DNA of 64,000 bases from positions 5,721,001 to 5,785,000 of the forward strand of contig NZ_JARUBM010000002.1 of NCBI RefSeq assembly GCF_029626175.1, read 5' to 3'. The first letter of the stretch is position 1. Each line of letters opens with the position of its first letter. Source of the stretch: Micromonospora sp. WMMD1082 (lineage in GTDB: Bacteria; Actinomycetota; Actinomycetes; Mycobacteriales; Micromonosporaceae). Below are positions 33,841-42,579 of the stretch, in pieces. The notes beneath the pieces were generated by a model, which searched no databases, was not told the origin of the DNA, and saw only the letters and a list, made by a program, of their open reading frames with translations. The position numbers and the translations under genes were made by a program.

Positions 33841-34685
33841 ATGGATGAGCTTGAGTACTACCGGCGTCACAGCGCGTTGACCGACCCGGGATCCAAGCGA
33901 CACCTGTTCAGCGGCCTGCCGGCCGATGTTGCCGGCATGGCGAAGGTGATCGGCGGAGTGCTGATACACCGCGACTGCACCGAGCTGTTCGGGTTCGCCC
34001 TTCCCGAGCAGCGCCGCGACGAGGCGAACACCCGGTACGTCGAGGCGATCCTCACCTATCTCGGCACGCTGGACGAGCGCCGGCCCGAGGATCGCTTCGC
34101 CGGCACGTGCCGCGACTTCACCGTCCTGCTCTGCGCGATGCTGCGCGAGGCCGGCATCCCGGCCCGGGCCCGGGCCGGCTTCGCCGGCTACTTCACCGAC
34201 GGCTTCTTCGAGGACCACTGGGTGGTCGAGGTCTGGCACCACGACCGTGGCTGGTATCTGGTCGACGCCCAGATCGCCAGCGCCCCCGCTGGCACCTACA
34301 CCGACGCGGACGTCGACCCGCTGGACGTGCCCCGGGACGCGTTCGTCGTCGGTGGCCAGGCGTGGCAGGAGGGCCGGACCGGCACGCGCGATCTGGGCAG
34401 CATCGGCTTCAGCGGAGCGGGCCTGACCGGCATGTGGGAGATCCAGGGCAACGCGCTCCGCGATCTCGCCGCCCTGAACCGGGTCGAGACGCTGCCCTGG
34501 GACTCGTGGGGCTCATCGGCGTCCACTACGACCAGCTGGATTCCGCCGACGTCACGCTGCTTGACGAGGTCGCCGCGGTCAGCGCGGCCAGCGGCCCCTT
34601 GCCACGGGCCGCGAACACCTACCGCAGCGACCCGCGCCTGCCGGCACCGGCCCCGCTCACCGGCGGCGGCCGACCCGGGCGTTAG
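33841..34685 (+). pseudogene. Transglutaminase-like protein gene, frameshifted near its 3' end
   Basis: The first frame from ATG 33841 encodes a transglutaminase/cysteine-protease-like domain with a complete catalytic triad: Cys90 in GTCRDFTVLLCAMLREAG, His126 in DHWVVEVWH and Asp142 in YLVDAQ. At the G-run 34508-34511 the sense continues in the next frame: ...VETLPWDSWG is followed by LIGVHYDQLDSADVTLLDEV and ends at a TAG at 34683-34685. One missing G explains this. Without correction the protein runs on to 35022 with an unrelated Ser/Arg/Pro-rich tail. The catalytic core is intact, so the product may still fold, or the shift may be a sequencing error. Its substrate is unknown. Confidence 0.75.
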
Positions 34686-34718
34686 GCCGCGCTTCATAAG
34701 ACCGTGCCCGGCTGTGCC

Positions 34719-34754
34719 GGACCGCCACCCGGACCGCCACCCGGACCGCCACCC
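34719..34754. repeat. Three 12-bp tandem repeats
   Basis: GGACCGCCACCC repeats exactly at 34719-34730, 34731-34742 and 34743-34754, between the frameshifted gene and the TetR gene. Confidence 0.85.
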
Positions 34755-34808
34755 GGGCCTCGGCTCGCTCGGGCGAGCCTGTGAACGCGGCCTCGCCTCC
34801 GGGCGGGT

Positions 34809-35501
34809 CTATGGCCCGTTCCGGCGGGCGGCTTCCGCCTCCACGCGGATGCCGGCGAGGAGCAGGCCGAGGCCGTACGCGAACTGTTCGGCGGAGCCGA
34901 CGACGGGCAACTCCTCGCCGGGCAGGGAGTCGGGCAGGGAGTCGGGCGGCGAACCAGACAGCGAACCGGGCGGTGAACCCGGGGATGAGTCGGGCAGCGC
35001 GCTGATCACCTGGCTCACCTGACTCCAGCGTGCGTCCCGCTGCCCGGCGCGTACCGCCATGGCGAGCGCCGCGGCGACGTACGCGATCAGGGCCTGCGCG
35101 GCCCTGACCGCTGCCGGCCGGGGCAGCCCGGCGTCGAGCAGGGCCGCGAAGATGGCGGCGCCGAGCCGCCTGCCGTGCGGGCCCAGCGGTGGCCGGGCGG
35201 CCACGTGCGCCGCCGCGCCGGGGTGGCGTAACGCGGCCTCGCGGATGGCGGTCGCGACGTGGCGTAGCCGCTCCTCCCAGCCGGCGCGCGGGTCCGGGGC
35301 GGTGACGTCGGCCAGGGCGAGATCGGCGACGGCGTCCAGGAGTGCCTCGCGATCGGCGAAGTGGCGGTAGAGCGCCATCGGATCGCAGCCGAGTTCGGCG
35401 GCGATGCGGCGCATCGTCATCGCCGGACCGCCCTCCCGATCGCCGACCGCGAGGGCCGCTTCTGCGATACGCGGCGGCGTCAAGGGTCGCGACCTGGGCA
35501 T
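34809..35501 (-). CDS. TetR-family regulator
   Basis: A 230-residue TetR protein: HTH in PRIAEAALAVGDREGGPAMT ... MRRIAAELGCDPMALYRHFADREALLDAVADL, then a TetR_C-type ligand domain (HPGAAAHVAARPPLGP). A Ser/Pro/Gly-rich insert (about residues 175-200) is encoded by short DNA repeats at 34918-34998 and probably forms a loop. The ATG at 35501 is chosen; a GTG two codons upstream is possible. Two matching palindromes lie between it and the divergent membrane-protein gene, so this regulator very likely represses itself and that gene. Confidence 0.9.
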   Translation of the reverse strand: MPRSRPLTPPRIAEAALAVGDREGGPAMTMRRIAAELGCDPMALYRHFADREALLDAVADLALADVTAPDPRAGWEERLRHVATAIREAALRHPGAAAHVAARPPLGPHGRRLGAAIFAALLDAGLPRPAAVRAAQALIAYVAAALAMAVRAGQRDARWSQVSQVISALPDSSPGSPPGSLSGSPPDSLPDSLPGEELPVVGSAEQFAYGLGLLLAGIRVEAEAARRNGP

Positions 35502-35528
35502 GGGCACATGATGCCGTATCCCGGCGCC

Positions 35529-35547
35529 ATGTCTACTGCGTAGACGT
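35529..35547. promoter_or_regulatory. TetR operator site 1
   Basis: GTCTACTGCGTAGAC at 35531-35545, a 6-bp palindrome with a 3-base centre, 30 bases (about three helix turns) from site 2. Confidence 0.7.
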
Positions 35548-35558
35548 CGGGCGTTGCC

Positions 35559-35577
35559 ATGTCTACGCTGTAGACAT
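35559..35577. promoter_or_regulatory. TetR operator site 2
   Basis: ATGTCTACGCTGTAGACAT at 35559-35577, an 8-bp perfect palindrome around GCT, in the same orientation and context (CCATGTCTAC) as site 1. Confidence 0.75.
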
Positions 35578-35618
35578 TGGTCGCCCGGGGGTCCGGGCGT
35601 GGACGTGAGGGGTTTCCG

Positions 35619-35954
35619 ATGACTGTCGTCACGCTGGGGCGGGTGGGCGCGGTCGCGCTCAGCGCCGGCACCTTCCTTTTCCTGTTCCTGAACGACTCCT
35701 GGCGCCGGGACAACCTCTTCCTGGTGCCGGATCTGATCCTGTGCGTCCTGCTGGTGGTGGCGGCGTCGCTGCCGGCGAGGCACGCGGTGCCGGCCCTGCT
35801 GTTCGGGTTCGGGCTCACCGCCGGGGTGCTGGTGACGTCGGTGTCGTCGTACGCCGTCTCCGGTCGGCTCGGCCTGGCCAGCCTGGTCGGCGCCGTCGCC
35901 GCCGTGGCCCTGGCCGGCGCCCTGACCGGGCCGCACCGACGCGGCAGGGCGTGA
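35619..35954 (+). CDS. Small four-helix membrane protein, likely TetR target
   Basis: A 111-residue integral membrane protein from ATG 35619 (GAGGGG upstream), with about four membrane segments (VGAVALSAGTFLFLFL, LILCVLLVVAASLPA, AVPALLFGFGLTAGVLVTS, LASLVGAVAAVALAGAL). It has no known domain. Its position, divergent from tetR across twin operators, predicts control by that repressor; small membrane proteins in this setting are often detergent- or drug-response genes, which is only a guess here. Confidence 0.75.
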   Translation: MTVVTLGRVGAVALSAGTFLFLFLNDSWRRDNLFLVPDLILCVLLVVAASLPARHAVPALLFGFGLTAGVLVTSVSSYAVSGRLGLASLVGAVAAVALAGALTGPHRRGRA

Positions 35955-36023
35955 ACCAGCCGCGCCGTCCGGTCCCCGTTGGGCGAAACCCGGATCGTCA
36001 GCACGACGGGGCTCGTTCCGCCG

Positions 36024-36518
36024 TTACGTGGTGCGGGAGGAGCCGAGGCGTGCGCGGAGCGCGGCGGTGACCTCGCCGACCGCGGCGAGCTGCTCCGGGG
36101 TGAGCGCCTCGACGAAGAGTTCACGGACGGCGCCCAGGTGGGGGACGGTGGCGCCGTGGAACGCCTCGGCGCCGGTCGGGGTGAGTATGACCTCGGCACC
36201 CCGGCTGTCGTCGGCGGGTTCCGCACGGCGGATGAGCGCGCGCCGCTCCATCCGGCCGAGGTGGTGGGAGAGGCGGCTGCGGGTCCAGTCGATGGCGTCG
36301 GCGAGTTGGGAGGAGCGCACTCGCTGCTCCGGCGCCTCGCTGAGGGCGAGCAGCACCCGGTAGTCGCCGGGCGACAGCGAGCAGTCGCGCTGGAGGCGGG
36401 TGGACAGCTCGTGCTGGAGCGTCTCCGCTGTCTCGACGAAGTCGCGCCAGATCCGTAGTTCTTCCCTGGTGGGCAGGTGACGTCCCCGCCGCCGCTGCGG
36501 TGGTGTGTCCCTCGTCAT
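36024..36518 (-). CDS. MarR-family regulator
   Basis: A 164-residue MarR winged-HTH protein (LSPGDYRVLLALSEAPEQRV, SSQLADAIDWTRSRLSHHLG, RMERRALIRRAEPADDSRGA). The start is ATG 36518. Two near-identical 14-bp palindromes lie 13-53 bases upstream, between it and the divergent oxidoreductase genes, so it should repress both transcripts. A substrate or oxidant inducer is likely but not known. Confidence 0.9.
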   Translation of the reverse strand: MTRDTPPQRRRGRHLPTREELRIWRDFVETAETLQHELSTRLQRDCSLSPGDYRVLLALSEAPEQRVRSSQLADAIDWTRSRLSHHLGRMERRALIRRAEPADDSRGAEVILTPTGAEAFHGATVPHLGAVRELFVEALTPEQLAAVGEVTAALRARLGSSRTT

Positions 36519-36530
36519 GCAGCACTCCCG

Positions 36531-36571
36531 ATTGACGCGTCAATTACTTGAAGCATAATTGACGTGTCAAT
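36531..36571. promoter_or_regulatory. Twin MarR operators overlapping a plus-strand promoter
   Basis: ATTGACGCGTCAAT at 36531-36544 and ATTGACGTGTCAAT at 36558-36571 are 27 bases apart. Between them a plus-strand promoter can be read: TTGACG at 36532-36537, a 16-base spacer, CATAAT at 36554-36559. A repressor bound here would cover both the -35 and the start point. Confidence 0.75.
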
Positions 36572-36708
36572 CGCCTGTGGCAACGGCGGCGCGAGGTGCC
36601 TGGCCGGACCGCAGCAGGAGGGGATCACGGCGACCGAAGCCTTTGAACTGGAACTCGGTCGCGGGGTCGCCCCGCGGCTGAAGGAACTACTCACGATGGA
36701 GCCCTCCC

Positions 36709-37770
36709 ATGTCTGATCTCCTGTTCGGCCTCGACACCTTCGGCGACGTGCCCGAGGACGACTCCGGTGCGCTCGTCTCCCACGCCGCCGCCATCCGGCA
36801 GGTCGTCGACGAGGCGGTGCTGGCGGACGACCTCGGCGTCGACGTCATCGCCCTCGGCGAACACCACCGGCCGGAGTACTCGGTGTCGACGCCCGAGACC
36901 GTGCTCGCCGGGATCGCCACGCGTACCTCGCGCATCCGGCTCGCCTCGGGGGTGACCGTGCTGAGTTCGGACGACCCGGTCCGGGTGTTCCAGCGCTTCG
37001 CCACGGTGGACGCGCTCTCGCACGGTCGAGCCGAGGTCATCCTCGGCCGGGGGTCGTTCACCGAGTCCTTCCCGCTGTTCGGCTACGACCTACGCGACTA
37101 CGACGTGCTGTTCGAGGAGAAAATCGATCTCTTCGTGAAGCTGCTCGACGAACAGCCGGTCACCTGGAAGGGCACCATGCGTGCCCCGCTGGAGCAGGCC
37201 GACGTCTTCCCCAAGACGGAGTCGGGACGCCTGGCCACCTGGGTCGGGGTGGGCGGTTCGCCGCAGTCGGTGGTCCGCACCGCCCGCTACGGCCTGCCCC
37301 TCATGCTCGCCATCATCGGCGGCGCGCCCGAGCGCTTCGCCCCCTACGTCGAGCTGTACCGGCGCGCCGCGGCGCAGCTCGGCACGACCGCGCACCCGGT
37401 CGGGATGCACTCGCCGGGCTTCATCGCCGACACCGACGAGGAGGCCAGGGAGGTGTTCTGGCCGCGCTACCGGGTGCTGCGTGACCGGATCGGCGCGCTG
37501 CGCGGCTGGGCACCGATCCGCCGCGCGGAGTTCGACGCCGAGATCGAGCACGGGTCCCTCTACGTCGGCTCTCCGGAGACCGTCGCCCGCCGGATCGCCC
37601 GGGCGGTCGGCAGCCTCGGCGTCGGCCGGTTCGACCTCATCTACACGGCGGGGACGCAGCCGATCAGCGCCCGGCTGCGCGCCGTGGAACTCTACGGATC
37701 GCGGGTCATCCCGATGGTCCGTGACATTCTCGCCAGCTCACCCGGCACCGAAGGCGGAACACCGACATGA
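36709..37770 (+). CDS. LLM-class flavin-dependent oxidoreductase
   Basis: A 353-residue luciferase-like TIM-barrel monooxygenase ([71 protein letters not shown]). The GEHH and RAE(V)ILGRGS motifs fit FMN-using members. It starts at ATG 36709 with GGAG upstream, after a 140-base leader behind the MarR-controlled promoter. Its stop overlaps the start of the F420/NADP-type reductase gene (ATGA), suggesting one pathway or a reductase supplying reduced cofactor. Confidence 0.9.
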   Translation: MSDLLFGLDTFGDVPEDDSGALVSHAAAIRQVVDEAVLADDLGVDVIALGEHHRPEYSVSTPETVLAGIATRTSRIRLASGVTVLSSDDPVRVFQRFATVDALSHGRAEVILGRGSFTESFPLFGYDLRDYDVLFEEKIDLFVKLLDEQPVTWKGTMRAPLEQADVFPKTESGRLATWVGVGGSPQSVVRTARYGLPLMLAIIGGAPERFAPYVELYRRAAAQLGTTAHPVGMHSPGFIADTDEEAREVFWPRYRVLRDRIGALRGWAPIRRAEFDAEIEHGSLYVGSPETVARRIARAVGSLGVGRFDLIYTAGTQPISARLRAVELYGSRVIPMVRDILASSPGTEGGTPT

Positions 37771-38513
37771 ACGACATCACCCGGAACGGGCCGCGAGCCA
37801 CCCTCGGGATCCTCGGCGCCGGCAAGGTAGGCACCGTACTCGCCCGCCTCGCGGTCGCCGCCGGTCACCCGGTGTTCATCGCCGGCTCCGGCGATCCTGC
37901 CACGATCGCCCTCACCGTCGAGGTGCTCACGCCCGGAGCGGTCGCCACGACCGCCGCCGACGCCGCGAGCCGCGCCGACATCGTGATCCTCGCCCTCCCG
38001 CTGGGCAGGTACCGCACGATCCCCGCCGAGGCGTTGCGCGGCAAGCTCGTCGTCGACGCGATGAACTACTGGTGGGAGGTCGACGGCATCCGGGACGACC
38101 TGACCGACCCGCTCACCTCGTCGAGCGAGATCGTCCAGGCGTTCCTGCCCGACTCGCGTGTCGTGAAGGCGTTCAACCACATGGGCTACCACGATCTCGA
38201 GGACGAGGCGCGGCCGGCCGGCCCGCCTGGCCGTAAGGCCATCGCGATCGTCGGCGACGACCCCGCGGACCTTGCCACCGTCGCCTCCCTCGTCGACGAT
38301 CTCGGCTTCGACGCGGTCGTCGCGGGCCCGCTCGCCGAGGGCATCCGCCTGCAACCCGGCGCCGAACTCTTCGGCGCCGACCTGGGCGCCGAAGAGGTGC
38401 GGGCCCTGCTCGACCGCTTTCCCGGCTCGGCGCACGGCCAGGCCATCGCCCAGGCCCGGGCCGAGAGATCCGCAGAAGCCGGCCGTACGCGAGCACCCAG
38501 CCAGCGACGATGA
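37767..38513 (+). CDS. NADPH:F420-oxidoreductase-like protein
   Basis: A 248-residue Rossmann protein with [20 protein letters not shown] at the N-terminus and the layout of F420-dependent NADP reductases and related ProC-like dinucleotide proteins ([40 protein letters not shown]). It is translationally coupled to the luciferase-like gene and sits in the MarR regulon. It may shuttle reducing equivalents to its partner, but the cofactor cannot be proven from sequence. Confidence 0.8.
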   Translation: MNDITRNGPRATLGILGAGKVGTVLARLAVAAGHPVFIAGSGDPATIALTVEVLTPGAVATTAADAASRADIVILALPLGRYRTIPAEALRGKLVVDAMNYWWEVDGIRDDLTDPLTSSSEIVQAFLPDSRVVKAFNHMGYHDLEDEARPAGPPGRKAIAIVGDDPADLATVASLVDDLGFDAVVAGPLAEGIRLQPGAELFGADLGAEEVRALLDRFPGSAHGQAIAQARAERSAEAGRTRAPSQRR

Positions 38514-38573
38514 CCCGTAGGGATCCTGGGCGGTTGGCCGTTCATGATCATTGAGGCTGGCAAGATGTAGATC

Positions 38574-39671
38574 ATGCTCGCGTTGCGCCGCACCATGACC
38601 ACCTGGACCGTCTCCATCCCGATCGCCGCCCTCCTGGTGCTGGGGCTGACCTGGAACCAGAAGCTCAGCGGGGTCATGGTGATCGTGGTCGGCGCGTTCC
38701 TGGCCGGCGCGGTGCTGGCGGCCGTCCACCACGCCGAGGTGGTCGCGCACAAGGTCGGCGAGCCGTACGGATCGCTGGTGCTCGCGGTGGCGGTCACCGT
38801 CATCGAGGTGGCGCTGATCGTGACGCTGATGATCAGCGGCGGGGAGAAGACACAGTCCCTCGCGCGGGACACCGTCTTCGCCGCCGTTATGATCACCTGC
38901 AACGGCATCCTCGGTCTGTCGCTGCTCATCGGCGCGCTGCGCCGCCGGCTGGCCGTGTTCAACCCGGAGGGCACCGGCGGCGCGCTGGCCACCGTGGCCA
39001 CGCTCGCGACGCTGAGCCTGGTGGTGCCGACGTTCACCATCGGGCGGGCCGGCCCGGAGTTCAGCCCGGCCCAGCTGACCTTCGCCGCGGTGGTGTCGCT
39101 GGCCCTGTACGCCCTGTTCGTGATGGTGCAGACCGGCCGGCACCGCGACTACTTCCTGCCCGTGGGCAGCGAGGGGGAGACCCTGCCGGAGGAGGCGCAC
39201 GCCGCGCCGCCGTCGACCCGGCGGGCCCTGGTCAGCCTCGGGCTGCTGCTGGTCGCCCTGGTGGCCGTGGTGGGCGACGCCAAGTCGGTGTCACCGGCGA
39301 TCGAGGCGGGCGTCGCCGCGGTGAACCTGCCCCCGGCGTTCGTCGGTGTGATCATCGCGTTGCTGGTGCTGCTGCCGGAAACGCTCGCCGCGGCCCGCGC
39401 CGCCCGGCGCGACCGGGTGCAGATCAGCCTGAACCTCTCCCTCGGCTCGGCGATGGCCAGCATCGGCCTGACCATTCCGGCGATCGCGATCGCCTCGATC
39501 TGGCTGGGCGGCCCGCTGCTGCTCGGCCTCGGCGGCACCCAGGTGACCCTGCTCGCGCTGACCGTGGTCACCGGTGTGCTGACCGTCGTGCCGGGCCGCG
39601 CCACCCTGTTGCAGGGCGGCGTGCACCTGGTGCTCTTCGCCGCCTTCGTCTTCCTCGCGGCGAGCCCTTGA
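38574..39671 (+). CDS. chaA: Ca2+(Na+)/H+ antiporter, ChaA type
   Basis: A 365-residue polytopic membrane exchanger with about eleven helices. The ion-binding repeats are recognisable: GEPYGSLVLAVAVTVIEVAL in the first half and FVGVIIALLVLLPETLAAAR in the second, with the conserved acidic residues of CaCA-family antiporters. The length matches ChaA. It stands alone, convergent with the ECF sigma gene, with 16 bases between the stops. Confidence 0.85.
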   Translation: MLALRRTMTTWTVSIPIAALLVLGLTWNQKLSGVMVIVVGAFLAGAVLAAVHHAEVVAHKVGEPYGSLVLAVAVTVIEVALIVTLMISGGEKTQSLARDTVFAAVMITCNGILGLSLLIGALRRRLAVFNPEGTGGALATVATLATLSLVVPTFTIGRAGPEFSPAQLTFAAVVSLALYALFVMVQTGRHRDYFLPVGSEGETLPEEAHAAPPSTRRALVSLGLLLVALVAVVGDAKSVSPAIEAGVAAVNLPPAFVGVIIALLVLLPETLAAARAARRDRVQISLNLSLGSAMASIGLTIPAIAIASIWLGGPLLLGLGGTQVTLLALTVVTGVLTVVPGRATLLQGGVHLVLFAAFVFLAASP

Positions 39672-39687
39672 CCGGCACCGGGCGCGG

Positions 39688-41094
39688 TCAGCCCCGGAGG
39701 CGGTCCGCGCGGGCGTTCAGGTAGCGCTGCTGCGCCAGGTTGGTCGCGCGGGCGGCCGCCGCGCGGTACTCGGCCCGCGCCGCCGCCGGATCGCCGCGCC
39801 GCTCCAGCAGATGCGCGCGTACGGCGGGCAGCCTCGGATCCCGGGCCAGCCGCCCGTCGCCGGCCAGCCGGTCGACCAGCGCCAGTCCCGCGTCGGCTCC
39901 CTCGGCCATCGCCACCGCGACGGCGTGGTTCAGCGCGACCAGGGGATTGCCGTCCAGCTGCGTCAGCACCTCGTACAGCGCGGCGATCTGCGGCCAGTCG
40001 GTCTCCCCGGCGCTGGGTGCCTCGTCGTGCAGGGCGGCGATCGCGGCCTGGATCTGGTATGGCCCGGGCCGGCCCCGGGGCAGCACCTCGGCGACCAGCG
40101 CGGTGCCCTCGGCGATCTGGTCGGCCCGCCACCGGGAGCGGTCCTGCTCGGCCATCGGCACCAACTCGCCGTGCGGCCCGGTGCGGGCCGGTGCGCGGGC
40201 GTCGGTGAGCAGCAGCAACGCCAGCAGTCCGGTCACCTCCCCGACGTCGGGAACGCCCGCGGCGCCGGGCCGTGCCGCCGCGAAGGGCTGTGCCGCCGTG
40301 CCGCACCGCGCTGCCGCGTCGGGTCGTGCTGTCGCGTCGGGTCGTGCTGCCGCGCGGGGCGGTGGCGTCGCTGCGCCGGCGGGCAGGAGCGCGCCGGGCG
40401 GCGTTTCCGGTTCACCGCCGGGCAGCATCCGGCGCAGCAGCCGGCTCAGTCGGATCGCCTCGGCGCACAGGTCGGGGCGGAGCAGGCCCGGCCCGGACGT
40501 GCTGGCGTACCCCTCGTTGAAGATCAGGTAGAGCACCCGGAGGACGGCCGCGAGGCGCGTCGGCACCTCGGCGGGCGCGGGCATCGCGAACGGCAGCCCG
40601 CTGTCGCGGATCCGCTGCTTGCCCCGGCTGATCCGCCGGGTCATCGTCTCCTGTGGCACCAGGAACGCCCGGGCCACCTCGGCCGTGCTCAGCCCGCCCA
40701 CCGCCCGCAGGGTCAGCGCGATCTGCGACGCCGGGGGCAGCGCCGGATGGCAGCAGAGGAACAGCAGGATCAGCGTGTCGTCGGCGTCCGCCGCGCGGTC
40801 GGCCGTCGGCGGCAGCCGCCGCTCGGCCAGCATCCGCCGGCCCACGGTGTCCTCCCGGTGCCGCCGGGCCTGCTCGGCGCGGAGCAGGTCGGTCAGCCGC
40901 CGGGAGGCCACCGTGATCAGCCAGGCGCGCGGGTTGTCCGGTACGCCGTCGCGGGGCCAGCCGGTGACGGCGGCGATCAGCGCCTCCTGGGTGGCGTCCT
41001 CGGCGGTGTCGAAGTGCCCGTAGCGGCGCACGAGCGCGCCGAGGACCTGCGGCGCCAGCCGGCGTAGCAGGTCCTCGACGGCCGGTTCACCCAT
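39688..41094 (-). CDS. ECF42-type RNA polymerase sigma factor
   Basis: A 468-residue extracytoplasmic-function sigma factor with region 2 (LVRRYGHFDTAEDATQEAL, PDNPRAWLITVASRRLTD), region 4 (LTLRAVGGLSTAEVARAFLV, RRISRGKQRIR) and the long TPR-like C-terminal extension characteristic of ECF42 (LYLIFNEGYASTSG, LYEVLTQLDGNPLVALNHAV, RYLNARADRL). The ECF42 extension is known to take the place of an anti-sigma factor. A roughly 45-residue Ala/Arg/Pro-rich insert interrupts the extension. The ATG at 41094 overlaps the stop of the YCII gene (TGATG), the standard ECF42-DGPF operon. Confidence 0.9.
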   Translation of the reverse strand: MGEPAVEDLLRRLAPQVLGALVRRYGHFDTAEDATQEALIAAVTGWPRDGVPDNPRAWLITVASRRLTDLLRAEQARRHREDTVGRRMLAERRLPPTADRAADADDTLILLFLCCHPALPPASQIALTLRAVGGLSTAEVARAFLVPQETMTRRISRGKQRIRDSGLPFAMPAPAEVPTRLAAVLRVLYLIFNEGYASTSGPGLLRPDLCAEAIRLSRLLRRMLPGGEPETPPGALLPAGAATPPPRAAARPDATARPDAAARCGTAAQPFAAARPGAAGVPDVGEVTGLLALLLLTDARAPARTGPHGELVPMAEQDRSRWRADQIAEGTALVAEVLPRGRPGPYQIQAAIAALHDEAPSAGETDWPQIAALYEVLTQLDGNPLVALNHAVAVAMAEGADAGLALVDRLAGDGRLARDPRLPAVRAHLLERRGDPAAARAEYRAAAARATNLAQQRYLNARADRLRG

Positions 41095-41492
41095 CAGACG
41101 AGATCGTCGATGCCATCGGCGATCGGACGGATGTCGACGTACTGGCCGGGGGCGGACGGGTCGACGAAGCCGGCGGCGATCTCGGCGGCCCGGTCGAAGC
41201 TGGCGCACTCCACCACCGTGTACCCGGCGAGCACCTCCTGCGTCTCCGGGTACGGCCCGTCGGTGACCACCGGGTGGCCGTCCCGCACCTGGACCCGCCG
41301 GGCGTGCACCGGCGCGGTCAGTCCCTGGGCGTCGACCAGTTCACCGGAGTCGGCCAGTTCCTGGTGCACCCTGCCCATGTGCGCGTGCATCGCGGCCACC
41401 TCCTCGCCGGACATCGCCGGCCGGTCGGTGGCCTGCCCGGCCATCGCGTCGTAGTCGCGCTGCGAGCCGTACAGCATGATCATGTATTTCAC
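41094..41492 (-). CDS. YCII/DGPF-domain protein, ECF42 partner
   Basis: A 132-residue YCII-related protein: KYMIMLYGSQRDYDAMAGQ, then MSGEEVAAMHAHMGRVHQEL, and the family motif VTDGPYPETQEVLAGY with a DGP turn. Proteins of this type are encoded next to ECF42 sigma factors and are their usual regulatory targets; the chemistry is unknown. It starts at GTG 41492 behind AGAGGGAG, and is coupled to the sigma gene. Confidence 0.9.
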   Translation of the reverse strand: MKYMIMLYGSQRDYDAMAGQATDRPAMSGEEVAAMHAHMGRVHQELADSGELVDAQGLTAPVHARRVQVRDGHPVVTDGPYPETQEVLAGYTVVECASFDRAAEIAAGFVDPSAPGQYVDIRPIADGIDDLV

Positions 41493-41745
41493 GGTGTCTC
41501 CCTCTCGCGTCCGGCACCGCCCTGGTGCCGGCTCACCGGGGACGTCGGAGCCGGCGGTCCGTTCCGGACACGCACCTCGCCGTGCCTGGGGCCGACCCTA
41601 TGCCCTACCCGGACACCGACCGGGACACCTCGTGCCGACCGGTCGACTGAACCGGAGGGGGCGGTAAGGCGTACCTGAGGGCAGCGGGCGTGACGGCCGT
41701 ACCGTCGGGGTAGTGGTATCCGCATCGTCGAGGTGGGAGGGACCG

Positions 41746-42483
41746 GTGGCGACAGGTGGGCGAGGGCGAGGCCGGGGACGGCTCGCCGGCCTGGCGGTGG
41801 CGCTGGTGGCGGCCGCCGCCTGCATGGTGGATCCGGTGGGCCAGCCGGCCGACCCGGGCGGGCAGGGGGAACCGGCGTCGCCGAGCGCCGAGGTGACCCG
41901 CGCCGACGGCACCGACACGGTCGAGGAGTTCCGGCAGGACGTGGCCGACGCGCAGCGCCTCGCCGAGCTGTACTGGGCCGATCAGTTCCGGGCGTCGGGC
42001 CAGTCGTTCCGCCCCATCCGGCGGGTCATCCCCTACCAGCGGGACGGCGAGGTCTCCTGCGGCGGGCAGGAGGTGCCCCGCAACAACGCCGTCTACTGCA
42101 CCGTCAGCGACTACATCGCGTACGACATCAACTGGTCGTTCGGCGCGTTCCGGCAGATCGGCGACGCGTTCGTGTTCTACCTGCTGGGTCACGAGTACGC
42201 CCACGGCATCCAGACCCGGCTCGGGATCCGCTACGACTACACCATCCAGCAGGAGTTGCAGGCCGACTGCATGGCCGGGGCGTACCTCGGCGACTCGGTG
42301 CGTGCCGGCCGGCTCGCCCTCGAGGAGGGCGACCTCGACGAGTTCCACGAGGGGCTGCTGGCCGTCGGTGACGACCCGGACCAACCGTGGTTCGCCGAGG
42401 GCGCCCACGGCACCCCGGAGCAGCGGTCGGAGGCGTTCTTCCGCGGCTACGAACGCTCCCTGGCCGCCTGTGACCTCGGGTGA
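41746..42483 (+). CDS. Neutral zinc metallopeptidase, predicted lipoprotein
   Basis: A 245-residue secreted protein of the YpfJ/neutral zinc metallopeptidase family. Residues 13-26 are a hydrophobic export signal ending in Ala-Ala-Ala-Cys (Cys26), a weak lipobox. The zinc site is LLGHEYAHGIQ with His149, Glu150 and His153, and ELQADCMAGAY supplies the downstream Glu. The start is GTG 41746 because GGGAGGG precedes it; GTG 41713, exactly seven bases after a TACCGT box, is an equally serious leaderless alternative that would lengthen the signal by 11 residues. The substrate is unknown. Confidence 0.85.
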   Translation: MATGGRGRGRGRLAGLAVALVAAAACMVDPVGQPADPGGQGEPASPSAEVTRADGTDTVEEFRQDVADAQRLAELYWADQFRASGQSFRPIRRVIPYQRDGEVSCGGQEVPRNNAVYCTVSDYIAYDINWSFGAFRQIGDAFVFYLLGHEYAHGIQTRLGIRYDYTIQQELQADCMAGAYLGDSVRAGRLALEEGDLDEFHEGLLAVGDDPDQPWFAEGAHGTPEQRSEAFFRGYERSLAACDLG

Positions 42484-42579
42484 GACCGGTGGCCTCGGTT
42501 GAGAAAGGTCACTGTGCCGGGCGCGTCGCGGGGGCGGGCTGACAGGATCCAGCGGGTACCCGAACCCGAGGAGGATCCG

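Noticed and set aside
36564..36716. 50-codon frame from GTG 36564 to a TGA overlapping the luciferase-like start
   Set aside because: It looks partly protein-like (ATEAFELELGRGVAPRLKEL), but the start lies inside a MarR operator, upstream of the expected transcript start, third-position G+C is low for this genome, and no ribosome site is placed correctly.
38530..38573. Third copy of the GATCATG inverted repeat before the antiporter gene
   Set aside because: Only short matching pieces (TTCATGATCA, TAGATCATG) are present and they do not form a long perfect stem; at most a decayed remnant.
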